Part shown: in pieces, positions 1 to 8,433 of the stretch
How the letters are laid out: every line of letters begins with the position of its first letter
Position numbering within the stretch: position 1 is the stretch's first letter
Source: Clostridia bacterium
Lineage (GTDB): Bacteria > Bacillota > Clostridia > Oscillospirales > CAG-272
Length of the DNA: 64,000 nucleotides
Assembly (NCBI GenBank): GCA_017942005.1
Contig: JAGAVJ010000014.1
Location: 36,390 to 100,389, forward strand
Reading direction: 5' to 3'
Notes under the pieces: generated by a model
What the model saw: the letters and a program-made list of their open reading frames with translations, nothing else
Databases searched by the model: none
Told to the model about the DNA's origin: nothing
Position numbers and translations under genes: made by a program

Positions 1-3000
1 TCTTCTTCACCTTTGGCGTTAAATTCAATCAACGCTTCATAATCGTTGTCGCCATTGGTGCCAGCGTCAGTCTTTGTAATCTTATGACGCACCATCTTGT
101 AGGAAATATCATTGTTCATCTTCTGATCTTTGATCATCTGTAAATAGTCAGAAGAATCATAGATGTAATAGAAGTACTCACCATCAGAGAAGACATTGCT
201 CTTGATACGTGCCATCCAGGAGTCTTCATAATCGGTATTGGTAGCAGCCTGTTCATACAAGGTCTTGATTTCCTTGTAGTTGTCTTCATACATATCGACC
301 GCTGCGGTGTGGCTGAACAAAAAGTACAAATGGTTCATGTTGCCGTCGGTTTCTACACGGTCACGAATCATAACCTCTGAATAGATATCGGTATAACATG
401 TATCAATGTAGTACCATGCTCCGTCCACCTTGATTGCATTCCAGAAGTGATCAGAATCAAAATTGTCCTGCGTTTCTCCAAACATCGAAACGGATGCATC
501 GTAGGTGATACGCACAAGGTCAACAATGTAGTTCTGGTTAATATCAATCACGCCGTTTTCGTCTGTAACATAAAGATCAGCAGACTTCTTCCAGTTTGCA
601 GCAACGCTCATATCGGTGCCAGCGCCGTTGACACCGTAAATCTCGGGGTGCATGCACTGTACCAGATAAGCAAATGCCTTTGCGTAACCAAGGCATACAG
701 CATTGCCGCTGCCTGCCAATGCGCCAAACTGGGAGCCTTCCCAATAACCAAGAACACCGTTTGCCATTCCGTTTGCAGCCTGATCCGCATATACGGGAAC
801 TGCTTCGTTTGGCGTCATGCCCTGGAGAGCTTCCAGCGGCTGATCCATCTGCTGCTCGACAATCTGGTCAATGGTCATCTTGTAGCCGGGAGCATTATCA
901 GGGTCAACTTCAATACCGTTTTCCTCTGCATCTGCAAGGAATGCCTCCAGCTGTGCGTCGATCTGGGCAGCAGCATCTTCACCCCAACTTGCTACGATAA
1001 AGCCTCTGGGGTCTTCCTTAATCGCATCGGCGTTTTCTGTCATAAACTGCTCTGTTGCAGCATCTGCCTGTTCATTTGCTGTTTTCTCTGCCTGTGCTTC
1101 AGCCTGTGCCTTTGCAGCCTTCGCTTCTTCTGTGTCTGCAATAGATGCACGGAGTTCTTCCTCTTTTTCTGCTACAGCAGCGTTTGCAGCTTCTTCGTAC
1201 TTTGCCTTTTCCTCATCGGTTTCGACAAATGCGTTTGCCTTTGCCTGTGCATATGTATCAGTCGTATCCGCTACAGCAGCTTGTGCTTTCTCTGTCGCAT
1301 AGGCATCCTTCTTTGCTCTCACATCTTCTGCAACGGCAGCCTCTGCAACTTTCTGTGCCTCTGCCTCAAGCTTCTGATTTGCGACTCTGTTTACATACTC
1401 TTCTTTTGTCTCTTCCGGTGCTTCCGGTTCGCCGTCGTCTGCAACAGGTGCAGGAGCAGGCTCTTCCTCTATGACAACAAGAGGATTCACATTTTCTGTT
1501 TCTTTTACCTCAGGCTCGGACTCTTTTTCAGAAGACGATTCTTCCGGTACAGAAGATTCTTCTGAGGATTCTTCTTTAGATTCTTCCGAAGATTCTTCTG
1601 AAGATTCTTCTTTGGATTCTTCTGAGGGCTCATCGGGATCCGGCTTTTCAGGCTCTGTCGGATGCAGGCTGTCATATTCCTTAGCTGCTTCTTCCTTTGC
1701 CTCCGCTAAGAAATCCTTGCCTTCGTCAGATGCCTTATATGCAGCCACTGCGTCCGCAATGGCCTTTTCGTAATATGCCTTTCCTTCCTCCGTTGTAAGG
1801 TATTCTTCAAACGCAGCCTCATAAGCTTCGTTGTAAACATCCTTACCTTCTTCAGAGTTCGGATACGCGGTCACTGCATCTGCATATGCTTTATCCCAGG
1901 CGTCTTTTTTTGCAGCATCATAAGCTTCGTCGTAAATGGGCTGCGCAAGCTTGTTGTATGCAGCTTTTTCATCGAAAATAGAGGCATATACTTCATTGTA
2001 TACCTGATTATAGACATTCTTGTATACGCCCTGGCGATAGCCGTTTTCAATCGCGCCTTCATAGAACTGCTGCTTCAGCTGTGCCATCAGACCATCTCTG
2101 ATCTGCGTGCGGAACTGTGCATCAAGCTGCTTTTCATAATCCGCATAGATGGCATTGTAAAGATCGTCAAAATGTTCATGCGGCTGCGGATCCTCTGCGA
2201 TCATGGTACCTGGATCTTCTCCAGGCGTTTTGTCCATGTTCATGATGTACGGCATATCAAACGAACTGACCTCAGCCAGCCAGTCGTTAAGTACCAGAAG
2301 CTTCTGCGCTTCGGTCTGTGCGCCGGATTTTTCAATCAGGTCGAGCACCTCATCGCGCTTCTTTTCCACTTCCTTGCCGTAATATTCTACGCCATAGCGG
2401 TCGCCGTAGGTAAAGTTCTGAATCATGCCGAGAATATCGTCATAGCTATAGTTGCCGCTTCTGACATCTGCGACGGAGACATTGGCAATCGCCAGCATTT
2501 CGCCCAGCACTCCAAGACCATCTTCTCCGTTATCATTATAGCTTAAGAAGAACGGGAGCTGCACACCGAGTACATCGGCATTTGCCGCCCACTGATCGGT
2601 ATACTGCTGGAACATATACAGTATTGTTTGAATCTGCGTCTCTGTCAGCGGTTTCGATTCTCCATCCGCGTCAAGAACTTTGATTTCTTTCAGCTCAGAT
2701 TCCACCACCAGCATCAGCGGATCGTCCATGTCCAGCGTGACGCTTTCGTCAATCTCTACCGCATTTGGATCGATATCGAGATCGATTGCATTTGCGTCGA
2801 GTACGATAGGTTTACTGCTGCCTTCCACCGTAAAGACAATCGGCGCTGTGCTTTGGTTTTCATATGTTTCCTTGTTGGAAACCGTTTCCGCCTTTTTGTC
2901 TGCTTTTGCTTCTGTGCTGTCCGGTGCCGCGCCGCGATTGCTTTGCTTTGCAGCTGCATCAGAAGAAGCGGTCTTTGCCGTTTCTGCACCTGTTTTCACG

Positions 3001-3083
3001 GCGGATACCGGTGTGGTAATCATACCGAGAAGCATGGCAGAAGCTAACAAAAGGCTGGAAATCTGCTTTGTTGACTTCTTCAT
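1..3083 (-). CDS. Secreted transglutaminase-like domain protein, 3' end outside window
   Basis: The frame is open from an ATG at 3083 to the left edge, so at least 1027 residues are present and the C-terminus is missing. Residues 1-29 form a classical signal peptide (MKKSTKQISSLLLASAM...VSA). An Asp/Glu-rich N-terminal region follows. Residues about 330-450 are an Ala/Tyr/Glu-rich helical repeat stretch, and about 478-523 a Ser/Glu low-complexity linker built on EESSEES. A papain-like transglutaminase core then shows Cys about 795 in NAVCLGYA, His about 879 in HFWN and Asp about 894 in YYIDTCYTD. Such secreted domains in Firmicutes act as cysteine peptidases or cross-linkers at the cell surface; the substrate cannot be read from sequence. 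AGGAAAGG at 3097-3104 is the ribosome site, and a strong promoter lies about 215 nt upstream. The coding call is firm; the biochemical role is open. Confidence 0.85.
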   Translation of the reverse strand, partial: MKKSTKQISSLLLASAMLLGMITTPVSAVKTGAETAKTASSDAAAKQSNRGAAPDSTEAKADKKAETVSNKETYENQSTAPIVFTVEGSSKPIVLDANAIDLDIDPNAVEIDESVTLDMDDPLMLVVESELKEIKVLDADGESKPLTETQIQTILYMFQQYTDQWAANADVLGVQLPFFLSYNDNGEDGLGVLGEMLAIANVSVADVRSGNYSYDDILGMIQNFTYGDRYGVEYYGKEVEKKRDEVLDLIEKSGAQTEAQKLLVLNDWLAEVSSFDMPYIMNMDKTPGEDPGTMIAEDPQPHEHFDDLYNAIYADYEKQLDAQFRTQIRDGLMAQLKQQFYEGAIENGYRQGVYKNVYNQVYNEVYASIFDEKAAYNKLAQPIYDEAYDAAKKDAWDKAYADAVTAYPNSEEGKDVYNEAYEAAFEEYLTTEEGKAYYEKAIADAVAAYKASDEGKDFLAEAKEEAAKEYDSLHPTEPEKPDPDEPSEESKEESSEESSEESKEESSEESSVPEESSSEKESEPEVKETENVNPLVVIEEEPAPAPVADDGEPEAPEETKEEYVNRVANQKLEAEAQKVAEAAVAEDVRAKKDAYATEKAQAAVADTTDTYAQAKANAFVETDEEKAKYEEAANAAVAEKEEELRASIADTEEAKAAKAQAEAQAEKTANEQADAATEQFMTENADAIKEDPRGFIVASWGEDAAAQIDAQLEAFLADAEENGIEVDPDNAPGYKMTIDQIVEQQMDQPLEALQGMTPNEAVPVYADQAANGMANGVLGYWEGSQFGALAGSGNAVCLGYAKAFAYLVQCMHPEIYGVNGAGTDMSVAANWKKSADLYVTDENGVIDINQNYIVDLVRITYDASVSMFGETQDNFDSDHFWNAIKVDGAWYYIDTCYTDIYSEVMIRDRVETDGNMNHLYFLFSHTAAVDMYEDNYKEIKTLYEQAATNTDYEDSWMARIKSNVFSDGEYFYYIYDSSDYLQMIKDQKMNNDISYKMVRHKITKTDAGTNGDNDYEALIEFNAKGEE

Positions 3084-3298
3084 GTAAAATTTTCATCCTT
3101 TCCTGAATTCATTACATGTTTTTGTATGTGCACAAGATGCCTTGACACCAACGGCAAAACGGGTCTCATTTAGGAAACCTGATGTCGTATCATGGGATTC
3201 CTGCCAGCTGTACGGAAGTGCTTTATACAAATTTTGGCACAATTCACATTGTTTGCTTTTACAAAACATCTTTGGCTGAACAGAAAGCATCTACCAAC
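3084..3298 (-). other. Long 5' leader of the secreted transglutaminase-like gene
   Basis: About 210 nt are transcribed between the promoter (-10 at 3299-3304) and the start codon at 3083. No credible ORF occupies the stretch. I compared it by eye with common riboswitch consensus motifs and found no convincing match. The length would allow a structured leader, but nothing more can be claimed. Confidence 0.4.
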
Positions 3299-3327
3299 AG
3301 TATATCATGGTTCTTTTATCCTGTCAA
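3299..3327 (-). promoter_or_regulatory. Sigma-A promoter of the secreted transglutaminase-like gene
   Basis: On the minus strand TTGACA (3327-3322) is followed by 17 nt and TATACT (3304-3299). This is a near-consensus vegetative promoter pointing into the gene that starts at 3083. Confidence 0.8.
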
Positions 3328-3358
3328 TAGTGAATCAAAGTTTTTAACAATTTTTTTC

Positions 3359-4909
3359 CTAATTCTTTTTTTCTTCATTACTTTCCGTATTTTGCCCGTC
3401 AAGCAGTGTAATCATGCGGATTTGTCCTATAATATGCTCAATATACTGCAATATCGTTTCCTTGTCGGATATGACTTTTTCCTCATTATTATTCCACAAT
3501 TCATCAAAAAAGCCATAAAAGATATTTTTCATGTCCATGTGATTCACAATATAAAGACGGTTTGTGTGCTGACCGCTTTCCAAACGCATATAGGAGGTAT
3601 TGTCTGAAAGAAAAATCCACTGGTTGGAAAAATATAAAAAGTCTGCCGTCAGACTGCCGTTGATCATCTTGCAGGACATATTGTTTTTTTTGATGCGTTC
3701 GGACAGTTCCTGCATATATTGTAGACGCTGTTTTGGCGTCAATTTGATTTTCATATTATAAAAATCCAGTTCTCCCGTCACGGCAAATTCCGACAGCGCC
3801 GCGCCGATAAATATGATTTTTATCGGCATTTCCATATAGCTGTGCTGCGTTAAGGCGTGGAACCAGCGCAGGTTTTCTATCGTTATCGGACCTGCGTACT
3901 TTTCTTCCTTGATCAGCTGCGTACAAATTTCTTCAAACAGCTCTATCGTCAGGCTGTGTTCCGTCATATGACCGACAATCAGCTGTTGATTTGATGCAAG
4001 TACAGAACGGGTATAATCCTGTTTCAAAAGCATTTCCGTCATCGTACCAGGCAAAAATAAAAGACGTTCTCTGCTGCACATGGAATGAATATAACGATAC
4101 AGGATATCACAGTTTTCCTGTTCCTCACTTGCTGTGACAGACAGGCACAGATTACTTTCCATCAGCATGCCGGTAATGGAAAAATCATCTTTAATACAAA
4201 AGATGATTCGTCCGTGCGCCTGGGAAGAACCGTACAGATGAAAATCAATATGCGTCAGGTTTGTCAGCATATTGAGTAAAAACACAACATCATATACATA
4301 ATCTCCCTGCATGCTGTTCAGGTCCAAAACCATGGAATAATGTACATCCGGATAATTTAATTCCTCCGATAGGAATCCGTTTTCCATGCTGATAATCTGC
4401 AGCCGGTATTCTCTCTCAATCGCCATTAAGTCAATCAACGCCATAATTTCCAGCGACTTGACACGGCGCAGCACGGGATGCTGCATCTTGACAATAAACT
4501 GCGGCATATTCAGCTTCGGATAATAGGAGGTCTTCGGTGCAATCGTGTTTCCGGTCTCCTTCTGCGTATCCTTGACATAGTTGTATTCTGCCATCAGGTT
4601 ATCGTAGATTGCAGTCTGCAAATCCTCATAATTCGGCACCCGATAATCCTCAAGAAGCGTCTGTCTGCCTTCTTCTGTTCCGTCTTTTACAATACAGCGG
4701 CTGATTCCCTGCAAAACGCTCGTTTCCGTTTTGGAGCTTGGCAGCATTTGTCCGCTGACCCATTTACTGATATAGGACACATCATACTGAAGTTCTTTTG
4801 CAAGCATATAATTTTTGATATCTGCAACCTCCATCAAATGCTCCAAAAGGTTGCTGAACCGGTTCTTCTGCTTCATACTGCTCTGCTGTACCTCCATGTG
4901 AATCACCAT
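3359..4909 (-). CDS. Large helix-turn-helix transcriptional regulator
   Basis: The protein has 516 residues. An N-terminal XRE-like helix-turn-helix lies around residues 35-60 (LAKELQYDVSYISKWVSG, followed by the QMLPSS wing). The remaining ~450 residues are an unrecognised, mostly alpha/beta regulatory region with no signal peptide or membrane segment, so it is probably a cytoplasmic DNA-binding sensor. The start is uncertain. The ATG at 4909 (MVIHM...) has no good ribosome site, while GGAGGT lies about 14 nt before the later MKQKNR start. The gene lies immediately downstream of the acyl-carrier/polysaccharide locus and in the same direction, which makes control of that locus plausible. The sequence around its start (ATGTGAATCAC, 4896-4906) recurs in the 17.0-17.4 kb intergenic region, a possible operator. 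Confidence 0.75.
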   Translation of the reverse strand: MVIHMEVQQSSMKQKNRFSNLLEHLMEVADIKNYMLAKELQYDVSYISKWVSGQMLPSSKTETSVLQGISRCIVKDGTEEGRQTLLEDYRVPNYEDLQTAIYDNLMAEYNYVKDTQKETGNTIAPKTSYYPKLNMPQFIVKMQHPVLRRVKSLEIMALIDLMAIEREYRLQIISMENGFLSEELNYPDVHYSMVLDLNSMQGDYVYDVVFLLNMLTNLTHIDFHLYGSSQAHGRIIFCIKDDFSITGMLMESNLCLSVTASEEQENCDILYRYIHSMCSRERLLFLPGTMTEMLLKQDYTRSVLASNQQLIVGHMTEHSLTIELFEEICTQLIKEEKYAGPITIENLRWFHALTQHSYMEMPIKIIFIGAALSEFAVTGELDFYNMKIKLTPKQRLQYMQELSERIKKNNMSCKMINGSLTADFLYFSNQWIFLSDNTSYMRLESGQHTNRLYIVNHMDMKNIFYGFFDELWNNNEEKVISDKETILQYIEHIIGQIRMITLLDGQNTESNEEKKN

Positions 4910-5025
4910 TGCTTTTGATAAATGAAAGTTTCTTTATTTTTGGAATTGTGAATCGTTTTGCGCAGCAAAACCGCATATGCAAAGCACGGGATGCCGCAAA
5001 ACTCACGTAAAGCTGTTTTTTCACG

Positions 5026-5328
5026 CTATTTCCTTTTGTTTTGTATGCGTTCTGCTACAATTCTGCATAAATCTCCTGCACACCGCACATGCCGCAGTGC
5101 GGATGCCGGAATGTGAATATGGAAGATATCCTCCAAATCCGACAAAAGCACTGTAATTTCTACAGAAGAAAGTCCCAGCTCCTCTACAAGCCGCGTTTCC
5201 ATCGTCAAGTGGGGAAGCGGTGCGGATGATGCGGTCTCCGCATTCGTTTCATCTTCTTTTTCTGCTGCGGCTTCTGCCGCATTCCGTATGACCGATAACA
5301 CCTGTTCATTGATCTCCGTCTGATTCAT
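5026..5328 (-). CDS. Acyl carrier protein
   Basis: The product has 100 residues. A four-helix ACP fold is indicated by VEELGLSSVEITVLLSDLE, where the second Ser of GLSS is the expected phosphopantetheine site (canonical G-x-D-S-L). The Asp before that Ser is replaced by Ser. An acidic Ala/Glu-rich N-terminal extension of about 45 residues precedes the domain. The ATG at 5328 is chosen because GGAAGGAG lies about 10 nt upstream and the start is 22 nt from the stop of the ligase gene; longer upstream extensions only read through that gene in another frame. Its position directly after an ANL ligase and near an acyltransferase suggests that it carries the activated acyl or aminoacyl group used to decorate the surface polysaccharide. 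That role is inferred from context. Confidence 0.88.
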   Translation of the reverse strand: MNQTEINEQVLSVIRNAAEAAAEKEDETNAETASSAPLPHLTMETRLVEELGLSSVEITVLLSDLEDIFHIHIPASALRHVRCAGDLCRIVAERIQNKRK

Positions 5329-5350
5329 CCGTCTTGATTCTCCTTCCCTC

Positions 5351-7045
5351 TCATCGCAGTAATTTTCCAAGTGCATTTTTGGGAAACGGCGTATCTCGAA
5401 AGGATAATCGGTACAGCCGCAGAAACGGCGGTACCAAATCATTGTAAGCGTCGATTTCCGCACGGACAACGTTTGCCGCGTCTTCTGCCCCTGCGTCCTC
5501 TCCCAGATCAGAGGAAATTCTGTCCCGAGACGGTGAAAGATAGACTTCCGCCCACAGGACACCGCTGTCCGCCCCCACCATCAGTTCTTCAATTGCAGAA
5601 CAGCGCATACACAGCTGCTGCTCTATTTCCTCAGGGCAGATATTTTCCCCATTTGGCAAAACGATCCGATTGCTTTTGCGCCCCAAAAGATATAAGTCTC
5701 CGTTTTCCTCCAAACGGCAGAGGTCCCCCGTCGCATAAAAGCCATCCACAAGCACTTCTGCCGTCGCAGCCTTGTCACGGTAATAGCCCTTCATCATAGA
5801 GGCACAGCGGATATACAGTTCCCCGTCGACAAGCTTTGCCTCCACTGCACTGTTTTCCCGCAGATTTCCGAGAATTCCGGCGCGTTCCTCCGTCATTTCC
5901 GTTTCCAGCCCGATTCCGCCAAGCTCCGTTGCGCCATAGCTTTGCAAAACCCGGATGCCTTGCGCATGCAGCGCTGCAATTGTCTCCCGTGGAAACGCAG
6001 CGCCCCCACAGCTAAGCAGCTGCAAATGCCAGCCGTTTTTCTCTCCATTTTGACCCGCGCCGCGCAGCCTGCGCAGTATACTTTGCATAACCGACGGTAC
6101 ACACAGCATATAATCCGGTTCAAGTACCTTCAGATACCGGAACAGATTCTTTAATTCCGGCGCCATACATACCACAGCCCCAAGATACAGTGTATTGAAT
6201 ACCGATACAATTCCCGCAATATGATGAAACGGCATAACCGCAAGCTGGGATGTAAACGGGATGCCGACCGCATCCTGACAGATACTTGCCGTCATCGCAC
6301 GGTGTGAAAGCATCACGGCTTTCCCCCGTCCAAAGGATGCGGTGCCCCCGCGCACTACTTCTGTTGTTCCGGAGGTAAAGAGGATGCATGAAAGATCGTC
6401 AGGAACCGGCACTCTAACAGGAGCAGCACACACACCGTCGTATTCCGCTTCTGTTTCGATTTCCTTCCAGCGCCTATCCATACAGCGGCATAACGGTTCC
6501 ATTTTGCATCCGCGCATACCATTTTTTGTGTGCTTCAGCACCGCCGTGTGCAATACCGCTGCGGCAGTCTCCTCTGACAAGCTGTCATACAGAAGCAGGG
6601 AAACATCAGCCAGCTCCGCACGTGCCAACAGCATCTCGGGCGGCAGTCTTGGGTCAAGCAGTACCGCTGTTCCCCCCAGCACCTGAACGGCACAGAAACA
6701 GACCAGCCATATGATATCGTCTGCACCGCAGAGTGCGATGTGCAGAGGAGAAGGCGCAGACGATGCGTGCGCTGTCCCGTTTATATGCGGCTTCAGCTTC
6801 ACTGCCGCTGTCTGCACCATACGCCAGAAGGTTTCGCTTGTGATCTCCTCTGCCGCAGCGGATGCATTGGCTGTTCCCCCTCCATCGTCTATATCCAGCG
6901 TTTCCAGAAACCGTCGGAAATATACAGGAGAACCTGTCCCCTCCCTTGCCCCATCGTCGCGCTGTGCAAACCATGCAAACAGAAGGGGCAGCGTCATCGG
7001 AAACGCCTCTTTTGCGTCAAACGTGTCATTTTGTTCTTCTTTCAT
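5351..7045 (-). CDS. ANL-superfamily acyl/aminoacyl adenylating ligase
   Basis: The 564-residue protein adenylates a carboxylic acid and loads it on a thiol, probably on the ACP encoded 22 nt downstream. Motifs seen are LFTSGTT (A3, about residue 220), SYGATELGG (A5), YATGDLCRLEENGDLYLLGR (A7-A8) and a C-terminal NALGKLLR with the conserved catalytic Lys. The A3 phosphate-binding loop is odd: after SGTT come about ten extra residues (EVVRGGTASF) before GRGKAVMLSH. The ATG at 7045 is preceded by GGAGGAGGTG at ideal spacing, so the upstream in-frame extension is not used. With the ACP and the acyltransferase-3 protein it forms a likely decoration module, comparable in logic to DltA/DltC. The substrate is unknown. 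Confidence 0.85.
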   Translation of the reverse strand: MKEEQNDTFDAKEAFPMTLPLLFAWFAQRDDGAREGTGSPVYFRRFLETLDIDDGGGTANASAAAEEITSETFWRMVQTAAVKLKPHINGTAHASSAPSPLHIALCGADDIIWLVCFCAVQVLGGTAVLLDPRLPPEMLLARAELADVSLLLYDSLSEETAAAVLHTAVLKHTKNGMRGCKMEPLCRCMDRRWKEIETEAEYDGVCAAPVRVPVPDDLSCILFTSGTTEVVRGGTASFGRGKAVMLSHRAMTASICQDAVGIPFTSQLAVMPFHHIAGIVSVFNTLYLGAVVCMAPELKNLFRYLKVLEPDYMLCVPSVMQSILRRLRGAGQNGEKNGWHLQLLSCGGAAFPRETIAALHAQGIRVLQSYGATELGGIGLETEMTEERAGILGNLRENSAVEAKLVDGELYIRCASMMKGYYRDKAATAEVLVDGFYATGDLCRLEENGDLYLLGRKSNRIVLPNGENICPEEIEQQLCMRCSAIEELMVGADSGVLWAEVYLSPSRDRISSDLGEDAGAEDAANVVRAEIDAYNDLVPPFLRLYRLSFRDTPFPKNALGKLLR

Positions 7046-7233
7046 GCGCTTCACCTCCTCCATTCTGCAAGTATATCGTATCGTTCTTGGGGCGTTTTTG
7101 TAAAGGATGGCGCATGTAATGCGACAGCCCTCCCGCCGCTTGGGCATCCCCCAAAAACGTTTTAATCGTTTTTTTATTTTAATATGATATGTTTATTTGC
7201 CATATCTGGTTTAAAGTTTTACCTTAAAACAGG

Positions 7234-8433
7234 TCATCGCATACGCCGCGTTCTCCGTGTTCGCTTCCGTACTCTGCGGCGCACCCATTCCATCAAAGAA
7301 AGGCACACAAAAATCAGCACGATACGCAGTAAAAAGCATAGAACCACACACATCACAGGGTGTGTCGGAAAATAGAATCTGAGCCGATACCACGGGAACA
7401 GCATCTTTTCTGCTGCATGGATGCACAGAATTTGCAGGGAATACCGCCCGACGGTTTCTGCAAACGACAGCACAGCCACATCCTTTTCCGGCAGATGCTG
7501 AAACAGACACGCATACAGCCGCAGAAGATAAAAACCGATACAGACTGTCGCCGCAAAATCAAGAAATCCGCACAGAAAGAAGCCCGCCACAATATTGACC
7601 CCGCCAAAGGCAAAGGAAAACAGAATCAGCAAAAGCATTCCTGCGTGACAGAACCATGGGAGTCTGCGGTCAAGAAGCCTGTATGCCGCAATCGCATCTC
7701 CCGCAGCGATATATCCGCAGGCAAGCAGCATCTGTGCAAAGCAAAACGGCAATACCGGATGCATTCTGCATAAAAGAACGCCGACAGCGGCAAGCAATGC
7801 CGCATTACCGTAATACAGTCCGCGGGGTATGCGTTTCCGCGTGGATATTCCATATAGAAGATACCATAACACAGAGCCGCCGGACAGTGCAAGCAAAAAC
7901 CACAGCACACTGACAGAGTCCACAGGAAAGCCGAAAAACGTTCCGCCGCCTTCCGCATTCAGTCCCAACAAGAATGTCGGAACCAGTTCACCGCCGTGCA
8001 GAAGAAAGGAACGGTTCCGCCAAACGGCAATCAGTCCCTTTCCAAGCAAAACCGCCGCCGCTGTGAGAACATACGGAATCCAGAACTCGTGCAGCTGCAT
8101 CGCAAAAAAACCGGTTCTCTTTTTTCGGTTTCCTTTTTTGCCGCTTATCTGTCTCTCCTCCATGCGGAAAAACAATCCAAAGCCGCTGATCATAAAAAAC
8201 ATGGCAATGACACCGCCGCCAAATACACTGCCCGCACCTGCAAACCGCTGTCCGGCAGCATATGCCGCGTCCTTGTCAAAAAACGGTGTGATTGAGTGCC
8301 CCGCTATGATGAAAAGCATGCCAAGTCCTCTGGCAAGCTGAAAATATCCTAAGGTTGTTCCGCGCTCCGCGGCAGCGGTTCTGCCGTTGTTATTTTTTTC
8401 GCCAGCCCTGCTGCTGTTTTGCCCATCACACAT
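7234..8433 (-). CDS. Acyltransferase-3 family integral membrane protein
   Basis: The 399-residue protein has about ten hydrophobic segments. Its N-terminus, YFQLARGLGMLFIIAGHSIT, holds the family His (GH) in the first membrane helix, and the pattern fits OafA/WecH-type acyltransferases that O-acylate surface glycans from the cytoplasmic side. The C-terminus is strongly basic (RRRVRKRTRRTRR), as expected for a cytoplasmic tail. The start at 8433 overlaps the end of the flippase gene by 8 nt, showing co-transcription and probable translational coupling. Together with the ACP and ligase it is the likely acyl-transfer step of the polysaccharide pathway. Confidence 0.83.
   Translation of the reverse strand: MCDGQNSSRAGEKNNNGRTAAAERGTTLGYFQLARGLGMLFIIAGHSITPFFDKDAAYAAGQRFAGAGSVFGGGVIAMFFMISGFGLFFRMEERQISGKKGNRKKRTGFFAMQLHEFWIPYVLTAAAVLLGKGLIAVWRNRSFLLHGGELVPTFLLGLNAEGGGTFFGFPVDSVSVLWFLLALSGGSVLWYLLYGISTRKRIPRGLYYGNAALLAAVGVLLCRMHPVLPFCFAQMLLACGYIAAGDAIAAYRLLDRRLPWFCHAGMLLLILFSFAFGGVNIVAGFFLCGFLDFAATVCIGFYLLRLYACLFQHLPEKDVAVLSFAETVGRYSLQILCIHAAEKMLFPWYRLRFYFPTHPVMCVVLCFLLRIVLIFVCLSLMEWVRRRVRKRTRRTRRMR

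Noticed and set aside
447..1565. A 372-codon plus-strand frame
   Set aside because: It is antisense to the secreted transglutaminase-like gene; its Cys/Phe/Leu-rich translation mirrors Ala/Glu/Lys codons and has no SD or domain.
3084..3298. Possible c-di-GMP or other riboswitch in the long leader
   Set aside because: The GGTTTCC...GAGACC and GGTGTCAAGGC words do not match a known aptamer consensus I can verify by eye; an Rfam scan would decide.
7046..7233. Promoter or gene between the ligase and the acyltransferase
   Set aside because: TATACT near 7070 has no -35 at proper spacing; the short frames lack SD. The stretch holds only REP-like words.
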